Positions 8,817 through 17,320 of a DNA stretch of 64,000 nucleotides are shown here, one piece after another (positions within the stretch are counted from its first letter, which is position 1; every line of letters starts with the position of its first letter). Where the stretch lies: positions 1,239,341 to 1,303,340 of the forward strand of contig NZ_JACVOP010000001.1 in NCBI RefSeq assembly GCF_018882365.1, in the 5' to 3' direction. The position numbers were made by a program, and so were the translations under genes. This DNA is from Polynucleobacter sp. 71A-WALBACH. Its GTDB lineage: Bacteria > Pseudomonadota > Gammaproteobacteria > Burkholderiales > Burkholderiaceae. The notes under the pieces are model-generated. The model did no database searches. It had not been told where the DNA came from and saw nothing but the letters and a program-made list of their open reading frames with translations.

Positions 8817-10555
8817 TGGCTCTAGCCAACCAACTATTTTATTTCTCTTTCGCTGCCGTTATGTTGGTGATGTTCATCGGTGTAATAAAGCGTACAGATA
8901 CTTTGAAGCAGTCTGTGTATTTGAGTATCTCGTTGGGCTTGACGGCTCTTGCTGGATTTGGGTTTGCGCTTGCCGGTATTACGCCAGTCTTCTTGCTATC
9001 TCTTGGGAATACCGGCCTTGTCTTTTCTGGTCTTGCAGTGATTCTTTTTATTCGCTCTTGGGATCCTGACAACAAGGATGTAGATCCGCGCTACTTCTGG
9101 TTTGCTTTTTTTATTTTTCTGATTGGCTATGAGTTTTTAAGGATTTTTGCTTCGTTTAGTTTCCGCGTTTACCTGATGACGGGTTTAGTTGGGGCTCTCT
9201 CTCTAATGGGACTAGTGGAAACTTTTTTAGCGCCCAAAGAAGGTAAGCGGCTTCAATTTAACATTCTAAAAATAGCATTTATTGTGCAATTTTTACTTTT
9301 GGTAATCCGCGCCTTAAATACCACTTACGGATTAACTATCTCCACTGTATTCCAAGAGGAAGTTTTTGCAGCTACCCTACGGATGATGGCCATGGGATCT
9401 GTACTGTTGATTTTTTTATCGATCAACAACATCCTATTTGAAAGATTGCTTGGGCATGAGCGTAAGAAGGCGATTGACTCTGAACTGAAGATGCTTTCGA
9501 GCTTAAATGCCTTGGCACTAGCGCGTGATAATGAAACTGGCGCGCACATTGTCAGAACTCAGGAATATGTGAAATGTCTGGCCAGAAGATTAAGAAGTCA
9601 AGGCGACTATGAAGAGGCTCTATCAGATGAAGACATCAACCTCATGCATAAGGCTGCACCACTGCACGACATTGGTAAGGTTGGTATTCCGGATGGAATT
9701 CTGTATAAAAAAGGTGCGCTGACCTCAGAAGAGTGGGGTGTCATGAAAACACATGCCTACATTGGTGAAAATATCCTCACTTCTGCTAAAGCCCAGCTCC
9801 CCGATATTGTAGGTAGAGATGTTATTGATGTGGCGATTGAAATCGCTGCTGCCCACCATGAGCAATGGGATGGCGGAGGCTATCCCCGAGGCCTCAAAGG
9901 TGCAGAGATTCCCCTGAGCGCTCGCATTATGGCTTTAGCCGATATGTATGACGCTTTAATTAGTGAACGTGTGTATAAATCGGGGTGGAGCCATGATGAG
10001 GCTGTTGCTGAAATCCTGAGAAAGCGTGGCACTCATTTTGACCCCGTAGTGGTTGAAGCCTTTGCTACCGAACGAGATCGCTTTCAGGCCATTGCACAAC
10101 GCCATCGTGACCTTGCTGGGGAGAGTAGGGTTTTTTCTGAGGCTGTTGATACATTTGAGAGGAAGCTTCATCGCTCCGAAGAAAAGTTTGAATTTTTATT
10201 CAAATGCTCTCCTATTGGAATGGCTATGGTGGATTATCTGACGGGCAAGTTTGTTGAGGTGAATGATGCATTGCTGGCCTACACGAAATACAGTAAAGAA
10301 GAATTTCTGAAGCTATCATTTTGGGACATTACCCCAGGTGAATATCAGAATCAGGAAGAGGCGCAGTTAGAGGACTTAAGAAAGAAAGGCTCCTTTGGTC
10401 CTAACCGTAAAGAATACATACGTAAAGACGGTACGCGTTTTCCGATTTCTATCCGAGGCTTCATTTTGACTGATGTAGATAGTCGAAAATTGGTCTGGGG
10501 AATTATTGAGGATCTATCTCCTCATTCTTTAAGTTCACCTTCATTAATACAGTAG
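8816..10555 (+). CDS. Membrane HD-GYP domain protein with C-terminal PAS
   Basis: Probable c-di-GMP phosphodiesterase. About seven hydrophobic helices fill the first 215 residues and form a membrane sensor I cannot assign to a named family. The HD-GYP domain follows (about 225-440) with HDIGKVGIPD near residue 283 and HHEQWDGGGYP near 347, so the metal and GYP motifs are intact. A PAS domain occupies about 455-570 (FEFLFKCSPIGMAMVDYLTG, then RKDGTRFPISIRG). A PAS placed after the catalytic domain at the extreme C-terminus is unusual. It sits one base onto the upstream cyclase gene, so opposing c-di-GMP activities appear to be made together. Confidence 0.9.
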   Translation: MALANQLFYFSFAAVMLVMFIGVIKRTDTLKQSVYLSISLGLTALAGFGFALAGITPVFLLSLGNTGLVFSGLAVILFIRSWDPDNKDVDPRYFWFAFFIFLIGYEFLRIFASFSFRVYLMTGLVGALSLMGLVETFLAPKEGKRLQFNILKIAFIVQFLLLVIRALNTTYGLTISTVFQEEVFAATLRMMAMGSVLLIFLSINNILFERLLGHERKKAIDSELKMLSSLNALALARDNETGAHIVRTQEYVKCLARRLRSQGDYEEALSDEDINLMHKAAPLHDIGKVGIPDGILYKKGALTSEEWGVMKTHAYIGENILTSAKAQLPDIVGRDVIDVAIEIAAAHHEQWDGGGYPRGLKGAEIPLSARIMALADMYDALISERVYKSGWSHDEAVAEILRKRGTHFDPVVVEAFATERDRFQAIAQRHRDLAGESRVFSEAVDTFERKLHRSEEKFEFLFKCSPIGMAMVDYLTGKFVEVNDALLAYTKYSKEEFLKLSFWDITPGEYQNQEEAQLEDLRKKGSFGPNRKEYIRKDGTRFPISIRGFILTDVDSRKLVWGIIEDLSPHSLSSPSLIQ

Positions 10556-10668
10556 TTATGTACTAGAAATTTAGGGCTGATCCGAGTGGTTAAGCCCCAC
10601 ACTATTGGGTATAGTGAAGTGTCAATAATGATAAAGATCTGATGGTCTAGAGATGATTCGAGTGCAAC

Positions 10669-11811
10669 ATGAATGAGGTTCTAGAAAAATCAACCATCTT
10701 AGTTGTCGATGATTCTTCAGATAACTTATCCCTGATATCTGGCTTATTAAAAGACCTTTACAGACTAAAGGTAGCAAATAATGGCGAGAAGGCCATTAAG
10801 ATTGCGCAAGCCGATAAAAAGCCAGACTTGATTCTGCTTGATGTGATGATGCCGGGCTTATCTGGTTATGAGGTTTGCCAAGCATTGAAGGCCGATCCCT
10901 CTACACGAGATATCCCAATTATCTTTTTAACTGCAATGACTGGTGCGGATGATGAGAAAAAAGGGTTTGAACTGGGTGGTTCGGACTACATCACCAAGCC
11001 CATTAGCCCGCCAATTGTGTTGGCACGGGTAAAAACTCAATTACAAAACAAAGCGGCTGCCGACTTTTTGCGCGATCAGAATGCGTATTTAGAAAAAGAA
11101 GTATCTGAGCGAACCAAAGAAGTTATGGCTATTCAGGATGTCACGATTTTATCGATGGCCTCATTAGCCGAAACTAGGGACTCCGATACCGGAAACCATA
11201 TTCGTCGTACTCAATACTACGTTTTGGCATTGGCAAACTCCCTTCAAGCTCACCCTCGTTTTTCTGAATACTTGACTGAGCGCAATGTGCGCATGCTTTT
11301 TAAATCTGCGCCATTGCACGATATTGGCAAGGTAGGCATTCCTGATCGGATTTTGCTAAAACCAGGAAAATTAGATCCAGACGAGTTTGAGATTATGAAG
11401 ACCCACACCACCCTGGGTCGCGATGCCTTAGCTAATGCTGAAAAATCTTTAGGGATAGATGTGGAGTTCTTAAAGATGGCTAAAGAAATAGCCTATTCAC
11501 ATCAAGAGAAGTGGGACGGCTCTGGTTATCCAGAGGGCATTGGTGGGGACGATATTCCTATCTCCGCGCGCTTAATGGCGGTTGCCGATGTATATGACGC
11601 ATTAATTAGTCGGCGTATCTACAAGGATGGGATGCCCCATGAAAAAGCCTGCGGAATTATTCTAGAGGGTGGCGGATCTCATTTTGATCCCGACATGGTA
11701 GATGCCTTCATGAAAATTCATGAAGAGTTTAAGGAAATCGCGCAGCGTTATGCTGACGGCGATAGCGATTTAGAGCAAAAGGTCAAATACATTGGCCAGG
11801 CAAAAACTTAG
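10669..11811 (+). CDS. Response regulator with HD-GYP output (RpfG-like)
   Basis: A CheY-like receiver (about residues 8-125) has the acidic pair Asp14-Asp15, phosphoacceptor Asp58 in LILLDVMMPG, and a conserved Lys near ITKPISPP. A short coiled linker leads to an HD-GYP domain with APLHDIGKVGIPDRIL and a SHQEKWDGSGYPEG motif (HQE where HHE is usual). The likely role is hydrolysis of c-di-GMP on phosphorylation. The best candidate partner is the hybrid kinase encoded about 2.4 kb downstream in the same gene train, which is an inference from position. It lies 113 bases after the membrane HD-GYP gene and 23 bases before rsbR. Confidence 0.93.
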   Translation: MNEVLEKSTILVVDDSSDNLSLISGLLKDLYRLKVANNGEKAIKIAQADKKPDLILLDVMMPGLSGYEVCQALKADPSTRDIPIIFLTAMTGADDEKKGFELGGSDYITKPISPPIVLARVKTQLQNKAAADFLRDQNAYLEKEVSERTKEVMAIQDVTILSMASLAETRDSDTGNHIRRTQYYVLALANSLQAHPRFSEYLTERNVRMLFKSAPLHDIGKVGIPDRILLKPGKLDPDEFEIMKTHTTLGRDALANAEKSLGIDVEFLKMAKEIAYSHQEKWDGSGYPEGIGGDDIPISARLMAVADVYDALISRRIYKDGMPHEKACGIILEGGGSHFDPDMVDAFMKIHEEFKEIAQRYADGDSDLEQKVKYIGQAKT

Positions 11812-11834
11812 CAGTCTTTTTTAAGGAACTTGGC

Positions 11835-12746
11835 ATGTATTCACAATCTCAAATAGCAGACACTCTTAATAAGTTTGAAATTAATGCGACTGACATCGCG
11901 CGCATTCGCGAGGCGGGTAAATTACTCAAGCCAGAGTTGGACGATCACATCAAATGCTTTTATGATTGGCTACGAGAGCACAAGGAATATCAAATTTTCT
12001 TCGCCTCTAATCCTAAGAGGCTAGAGCGTGTACGAGAACTCCAAAAGATTCACTGGGAAACCTTTTTCGATGCCAGTCTAGATGAAAAATGGTTTGCCTC
12101 ACGAGTGCATGTCGGTGCTGTTCATGCCCACATTGATTTGCCTAATGATATTTACTTTGCGGGGATGTCGATGTCCGGAAAGTCTTTGGTAGATCGCATC
12201 AGAAAAATTAAGCCGGCGTTAAAAGATGCTGGTGAAATGGCGAATTCTGTCATGAAGCTCATCTTTGTTGATAGCTTTATCGTGATTGAGGAAATCTCAC
12301 GGATCCAGAAGGAAAAAATTACTGCAGGTAGCAAGGCATTGATGGAGATGTCTACTCCTGTGACGCCAATTTGGGAGGGTATATTGTTGTTACCCTTGCT
12401 TGGTATCGTTGATTCCTCGCGTACTCAAGACATTATGAATAAAACCCTTGCTGAAATTGCAAAGACGAGGGCTAAGGTGTTTGTGCTGGATATTAGTGGT
12501 GTTAGCGCTATGGATACAGCTGTCGCTAACCAGTTAATCAAAATTACCAAAGCAACCCAATTAATGGGCTGTGAAACAATTATTTCTGGAGTGTCGCCAG
12601 CGATTGCGCGGACTCTAGTGGAGCTCGGCGTCAGCATAGGGGAAGTAAAAACAACAGCTACCTTGCGCGACTCGTTTGAGTTGGCTCTCAAGGCGGTGGG
12701 TGTGGATCGTCAGCTGTTAGGTAAGAACCTGAACCAGTCTTCATAG
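11835..12746 (+). CDS. rsbR: Globin-coupled RsbR-type stressosome sensor (protoglobin + STAS)
   Basis: The N-terminal half (about residues 1-160) matches the globin-coupled-sensor fold. The diagnostic stretch VHVGAVHAHIDLPNDIYFAG carries the likely proximal heme His97 in the G-x-x-H-x-x-I pattern. The C-terminal half (about 175-295) is an RsbR-type STAS domain. It keeps both phosphorylatable positions of RsbR: Thr228 in MDTAVANQLI and Thr260 in PAIARTLVELG, 32 residues apart. Together these predict a stressosome shell protein sensing oxygen or another diatomic gas through heme. A good ribosome site (AAGGA) precedes the ATG. The gene ends one base before the rsbS start. Confidence 0.88.
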   Translation: MYSQSQIADTLNKFEINATDIARIREAGKLLKPELDDHIKCFYDWLREHKEYQIFFASNPKRLERVRELQKIHWETFFDASLDEKWFASRVHVGAVHAHIDLPNDIYFAGMSMSGKSLVDRIRKIKPALKDAGEMANSVMKLIFVDSFIVIEEISRIQKEKITAGSKALMEMSTPVTPIWEGILLLPLLGIVDSSRTQDIMNKTLAEIAKTRAKVFVLDISGVSAMDTAVANQLIKITKATQLMGCETIISGVSPAIARTLVELGVSIGEVKTTATLRDSFELALKAVGVDRQLLGKNLNQSS

Positions 12747-13130
12747 ATGCATAGTTCTGCCGCTTCAAACGTCCTTGCAACTAAGGTCAAAGACTGTCTC
12801 ATTGTGACGGTGGGAGAGGATTTGTCTGGAGGCGCCCTAGAGGAAGTGAGAAGGGTGGCATTAAGAGATGTTTATGAAAAGGGTTGCCAGAGCATTATTT
12901 TTGAATTATCTGCATTGAAATTCATGGACACCATTGAATTCGAGGGCCTTAAGACGATCTCAGAAATGGCATCGATCTTAGGGGCGCAATCTATGTTTGT
13001 TGGCTTGCAGCCGGGCATAGTTTCCCACCTGGTGGCTAGTGATGCGCAGACTGGGGGCATCAGTGCCGCCCTAGATTTGAATGAAGCCTTAGAAAAATTA
13101 GGAATCACGAATGCCGCTTCAGGAGATTAA
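12747..13130 (+). CDS. rsbS: RsbS-type STAS stressosome scaffold
   Basis: A single STAS domain of 127 residues, the size of RsbS, with conserved segments LSALKFMDT and ILGAQSMFVGLQPGIVSHL. The position corresponding to the RsbT-phosphorylated serine of Bacillus RsbS (Ser59) is Thr62 here. Phosphorylation could still occur on threonine. In the stressosome model RsbS and RsbR co-assemble and hold the kinase RsbT until phosphorylation releases it. The ATG follows directly on the rsbR stop codon, and the 3' end overlaps the kinase-phosphatase gene by 20 bases, implying tight coupling and defined stoichiometry. Confidence 0.87.
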   Translation: MHSSAASNVLATKVKDCLIVTVGEDLSGGALEEVRRVALRDVYEKGCQSIIFELSALKFMDTIEFEGLKTISEMASILGAQSMFVGLQPGIVSHLVASDAQTGGISAALDLNEALEKLGITNAASGD

Positions 13131-14187
13131 ATCTAAACCTGAGACCACGGTATTTATGATCAGTGATATGGCTGATGTGCAAATTACCGTGAGTCGGATC
13201 AATAACCCCTTGTTCATTAAAGAGGCGTCTGCTATTGATCGCTCCCTCATTGGCACCATGGTTTCTGAATTGGGGACCAATATTATTAAGTATGCCGGTA
13301 GAGGTTTAATTCGGATGGCCCAGGCAAAAGGTGACGGTACATTAGATATAGAAATGTGGGCAGAAGATAAGGGGCCTGGAATCGCCAATATTGCTCTGGC
13401 AATGAAGGATCACTTCACCACTGGTAATACTTTGGGATTAGGACTGCCAGGCGTCAGAAGAATGGCCGATCACTTTTCGATTCAGTCTGAGCAGGAGGAT
13501 GGCACGATTGTTTACGCTCGTAAGCGGATCAAGGGAAGTAAGAGAGCTGTATTTTCTGATAAGACGCCTAGCATGAAAGAGTATGTGCCTGTTGAAGCGA
13601 TCCATGCGATGTGGGATATCGGCTCACATAATCGCCCTATGCCTGGCGAGTATGTTTCTGGGGACTGCATCAGTATTGTTGAGTTCGGTCCTTATTTGCT
13701 ACTGAGTATTGCAGACGTCTCGGGTCACGGCCTTAAGGCCCATGAATTGAGCGCCATTATTTCCACATACATTCAAGAGAATGTTAGTAGAGATTTGGCA
13801 GGATTAATGACTGGCCTTCACAAAATCTTAGTGGGTACGTTAGGTGCAGCTGTGGGGTTTCTGTTGATCGATATCCCAGCCCAAACCTTTCAATATCTTG
13901 GTGTTGGTAATACTGGCGCCAATCGCTGCGTAGGTGAACCATGGAAAGGCGTCTCTCGAGATGGCGTCCTGGGTCAACGCCTGCCAGGCTTTTATGCTCA
14001 AGCAGGATTTCTGAAAAATGGCGACGTATTTAGTATGTGGTCCGATGGTATATCGGATCATGCTGGCAGTAACTTTGTTAAAACTCATGTCTATGAATCA
14101 TCAGAAAAAATTGCGCACGATCTCGTTGCTGAATTGGGTAAAGCCCATGACGATGCCAGCTGCATTATTTTTAAGTGGCTAGCATGA
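13111..14187 (+). CDS. RsbT-like kinase fused to RsbX/SpoIIE-type PP2C phosphatase
   Basis: Residues 1-140 are an RsbT-like GHKL serine/threonine kinase. The N-box ELGTNIIKYA has Asn57, the ATP-lid motif EDKGPGI starts at 85, and GLGLPGVRRM is at 109-118. Residues about 160-358 are a PP2C-type phosphatase like RsbX, with metal-binding Asp185 (SGD), Asp202 in ADVSGHG, SDGISD and a final HDDAS. In the canonical system RsbT phosphorylates RsbS and RsbR, and RsbX removes those phosphates. Here both opposing activities are on one polypeptide. The start overlaps rsbS by 20 bases; the stop overlaps the hybrid kinase start as ATGA. The separate domains are unmistakable, and the reading frame is continuous. 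Confidence 0.9.
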   Translation: MPLQEIKSKPETTVFMISDMADVQITVSRINNPLFIKEASAIDRSLIGTMVSELGTNIIKYAGRGLIRMAQAKGDGTLDIEMWAEDKGPGIANIALAMKDHFTTGNTLGLGLPGVRRMADHFSIQSEQEDGTIVYARKRIKGSKRAVFSDKTPSMKEYVPVEAIHAMWDIGSHNRPMPGEYVSGDCISIVEFGPYLLLSIADVSGHGLKAHELSAIISTYIQENVSRDLAGLMTGLHKILVGTLGAAVGFLLIDIPAQTFQYLGVGNTGANRCVGEPWKGVSRDGVLGQRLPGFYAQAGFLKNGDVFSMWSDGISDHAGSNFVKTHVYESSEKIAHDLVAELGKAHDDASCIIFKWLA

Positions 14188-17100
14188 GTTTAATTGCTGA
14201 AATCAAAATTAATAGCGACGAAGATATTTTCGCGTTTAGACGGAAAATATATGAGCTCGTATCTCAGTCATCTGGTGAGATGCAGTTGGCGGCATCCATT
14301 ACAAGTAGTGTCTCTGAAGATATGCGGGCAATTAGCAGGGAACTTAAGCAATTTAATGTCGGCGTTCAGTTAAATAGGGCTGATGGCATTCATGTTATGA
14401 CCTTGATTTATTCAGATGCGGGCTCGAAGGATGATGCCGGTCCACTATTCCGTCGACTGGGACTTCAAATCACTCACTCGACAACTGCTCATGAGCCCCT
14501 CTCTGCGGCTAGGAGCTATCGTTTTCCAAAGCCACTCGCTAACGCTCCCTCCGACAGCGCTCTTCGTGAAATCCTAGAAGCCAAAAGCCGAGAAGCTTTA
14601 TTTGCGGAGATTGATGAACAGCAAAAGGCGTTACAAGAAATTCTGGACAATAGCCCAGTATGTATAGGTTTTCGAGTTGGGGGAACCTTTAGGTATGTGA
14701 ATGCGCAGTATCAACAGCAGTTTGGATTAAGTGCTGGAGATACCCTTGAGAATATCTATGCCTTTCCTGAGGAGCGCGTGTTGGTGCAGGAGGAATTAAA
14801 GCGTGATGGAGCTATTCGCAATAGAGATGTTACGTTTAAGAAGAAAAATGGCGAGCATCGCCCCAGCATCTTCACGATTTTGCCGATGATCTATAACGGC
14901 GAAAGCGGCTACATGGCCTGGGTGACGGATATCACTGAACAGAAGGCCGCGGAAGTGGCCATTCTGAACGCAAAGCAGGCGGCAGAAGAAGCCACTAAAG
15001 CAAAGAGCGATTTCCTGGCTAATATGAGCCATGAAATCCGTACTCCTATGAATGCCATTATTGGTATGTCGCATTTAGCCTTGCAGGGCAACCTGGATAA
15101 AAAGCAAAGAAACTATATTGAAAAGGTGAATAGAGCTGGTGAAAACCTTTTAGGAATCATTAATGACATTCTCGACTTCTCCAAAATTGAAGCTGGCAAG
15201 ATGTCGATGGAGGCTATCGATTTCAATCTTGAAGATGTCATGGACAATCTGGCTAATCTAGTTGGCATGAAAGCCGAGGATAAGGGTGTTGAGCTCTTAT
15301 TCAACATTCATCCGGATGTCCCAAGCTCCTTGATTGGTGATTCCCTTAGGCTTGGTCAGATTCTGATTAATTTGGGTAATAACGCAGTCAAATTTACTGA
15401 GACTGGGGAAATAGTCGTTGTAGTTGAAAAGATATCTGAAATGAATAAGGAGGTTGAGTTGCACTTTAGTGTGACCGATTCTGGGATTGGCATGAATCCT
15501 GAGCAATGCTCGAAGATGTTCCAGTCCTTTAGCCAGGCAGATGCTTCTACCACCAGAAAGTATGGTGGAACGGGTCTAGGATTAGCTATTTCAAAGAATT
15601 TAGTAGAGATGATGGATGGACGTATTTGGGTGGAGAGTGAGGCTGGAAAAGGGTCTGTTTTTCATTTCCAAGTAAAACTGGGCGTTCAAGATGGAAGCTC
15701 ACAAAGGCAGATTACCAAGGCGGAGGAGTTGCTTGGGGTAAAAGTCTTAGTAGCTGATGACAATGCCTCTGCTCGAGAAATTCTGGTATCCATGGTCAGT
15801 GGATTGGGTATGGAAGTTGCAGAGGCTCGAGATGGGCTAATGGCTTTGGAGATGATCGGGCAGCACAGCTTAGATAAGCCATTTGATCTTGTTTTAATGG
15901 ATTGGCAGATGCCCAAAATGGACGGCATGCAAGCTGCTCGAAAATTGATGGATATTGCTGGGGCACCAGCAGTCATTATGGTCACCTCTTTTGGTAAGGA
16001 GGACGCTATCAATTCTGCTGAATTGCAGAAAATCAATCTTGATCACGTTCTAACAAAACCGGTTACTCAGTCTAGCTTATTGGAGGCTCTTGGAAGTGCT
16101 CTGAAGAAGGCGATTCCAATGGCCGGTCGAGCCCATGAAAAGAGTGCTACTCAGGCAGAGTGGATGAAGCAACTTAGTGGTGCACGGATATTGCTGACTG
16201 AAGATAACGAGATGAACCAAGAGTTAGCGATGGAATTATTGAGCCAAGCGGGAATCAGAGTTACGATTGCCAACCATGGTCAAGAGGCATTGGATATCTT
16301 AGTTAAAGATCCTCACTTTGATGGCGTTTTGATGGATTGCCAAATGCCGATAATGGATGGTTATACCGCCACTCGCGAAATCAGGAAGTTGCCGCAGTTT
16401 GCTAAATTGCCCATTATTGCGATGACAGCAAATGCAATGGCAGGTGATCGTGAAAAGGTATTAGAGGCTGGAATGTGGGATCACATCGCCAAGCCGTTAA
16501 ATGTTCAAGCGATGTTTGGCACGATTGCAAAATGGATTAAGCCATCAAACCCAGCCGCTCCTCCTGGTGTAACAAACGATACGCTTTCGCTTGTGGTGGA
16601 TCAACTCCCACTCGCCAATTTGAAGGTGATCGATATTCAGGCTGGTATGGCAACCACTATGCAGAATGAAGGTCTTTATCGGCGCCTCTTGAGTAAGTTT
16701 TATCACGGCCAAAAAGACTTTGCTAGCGCCTTCTTAACTGCGCAAGTGGGTGCAGATGGTGATGCTGCCATGCGCTGCGCACATACGCTCAAAGGTAATG
16801 CAGGCAATATTGGCGCCAAAGGCGTGCAGCAGGCTGCAGGCGAGCTTGAGGATGCCTGCAAGCGTCAGTTAGCTCCATCTGAGATTCATGACTTATATCA
16901 AAAAGTGCTTTTGGAGTTAGATTCTGTCCTGATGGGATTGTCGGCTTTAGATGCCGCTGCCGCCAAGGAATCCTCTGAAGTTACTGTCTTTGATGCCGAG
17001 TCAATCAAGGCAAAATTAGATGTCCTGAAATCGCTACTTGAAGATAGTGATGGGGAGGCAGTAGATTGCTTAAATGATATTTTGGAGCAGGTTCAAGGTA

Positions 17101-17195
17101 CTCCATGGGCGCTTCAGTTAAAGCAGGTTTTAAAGGACATCGATAATTTTGACTTTGATGTGGCCTTGGAAAAGTTGAAGCTAGTTCAGGTCTGA
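14184..17195 (+). CDS. Hybrid histidine kinase: degenerate RsbT-like domain, PAS, HisKA, HATPase, REC, REC, Hpt
   Basis: Large cytoplasmic phosphorelay kinase with no membrane helix. Order: N-terminal domain about 1-130; PAS about 145-260; HisKA with His283 in MSHEIRTPMN; HATPase_c with NLGNNAVKF near 397, DSGIGM and GGTGLGLAI near 462; receiver 1 with Asp573; receiver 2 with Asp718; Hpt with His867 in RCAHTLKGNAG. All phosphotransfer residues are present. The N-terminal domain has the spacing of an RsbT-like kinase (DEDIFAFRRKIYEL, then ASITSSVSEDMRAI) but lacks the N-box Asn and glycine motifs, so it may be a catalytically dead docking domain. ATG 14184 overlaps the previous stop; an upstream in-frame GTG at 14175 is less likely. 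Probable stressosome output feeding the REC-HD-GYP protein. Confidence 0.92.
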   Translation: MSLIAEIKINSDEDIFAFRRKIYELVSQSSGEMQLAASITSSVSEDMRAISRELKQFNVGVQLNRADGIHVMTLIYSDAGSKDDAGPLFRRLGLQITHSTTAHEPLSAARSYRFPKPLANAPSDSALREILEAKSREALFAEIDEQQKALQEILDNSPVCIGFRVGGTFRYVNAQYQQQFGLSAGDTLENIYAFPEERVLVQEELKRDGAIRNRDVTFKKKNGEHRPSIFTILPMIYNGESGYMAWVTDITEQKAAEVAILNAKQAAEEATKAKSDFLANMSHEIRTPMNAIIGMSHLALQGNLDKKQRNYIEKVNRAGENLLGIINDILDFSKIEAGKMSMEAIDFNLEDVMDNLANLVGMKAEDKGVELLFNIHPDVPSSLIGDSLRLGQILINLGNNAVKFTETGEIVVVVEKISEMNKEVELHFSVTDSGIGMNPEQCSKMFQSFSQADASTTRKYGGTGLGLAISKNLVEMMDGRIWVESEAGKGSVFHFQVKLGVQDGSSQRQITKAEELLGVKVLVADDNASAREILVSMVSGLGMEVAEARDGLMALEMIGQHSLDKPFDLVLMDWQMPKMDGMQAARKLMDIAGAPAVIMVTSFGKEDAINSAELQKINLDHVLTKPVTQSSLLEALGSALKKAIPMAGRAHEKSATQAEWMKQLSGARILLTEDNEMNQELAMELLSQAGIRVTIANHGQEALDILVKDPHFDGVLMDCQMPIMDGYTATREIRKLPQFAKLPIIAMTANAMAGDREKVLEAGMWDHIAKPLNVQAMFGTIAKWIKPSNPAAPPGVTNDTLSLVVDQLPLANLKVIDIQAGMATTMQNEGLYRRLLSKFYHGQKDFASAFLTAQVGADGDAAMRCAHTLKGNAGNIGAKGVQQAAGELEDACKRQLAPSEIHDLYQKVLLELDSVLMGLSALDAAAAKESSEVTVFDAESIKAKLDVLKSLLEDSDGEAVDCLNDILEQVQGTPWALQLKQVLKDIDNFDFDVALEKLKLVQV

Positions 17196-17320
17196 TTAGC
17201 CCTTTTTGAGCTCTTAAAGAGTCTTCCTTCAGATCGGGTGATAATCTCCCCCGTGATGCCCTCAGATATTTGGGTGTCAAATATCAAGCAGAAATCACTT
17301 TTGGAACAAAGGCTAGCAAG

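Noticed and set aside
12747..13130. Possible frameshift between rsbS and the kinase-phosphatase gene because of the 20-base overlap
   Set aside because: Both proteins have complete domains with proper ends and starts; overlapping genes are common throughout this window.
15686..16036. 116-codon antisense frame within the hybrid kinase receiver region
   Set aside because: The receiver domain on the plus strand is complete with its phosphoacceptor; nothing supports a minus-strand gene.
17200..17260. Weak hairpin CTCTTAAAGAG after the hybrid kinase gene
   Set aside because: The stem is only about five bases without a proper T-run; too weak to call a terminator.
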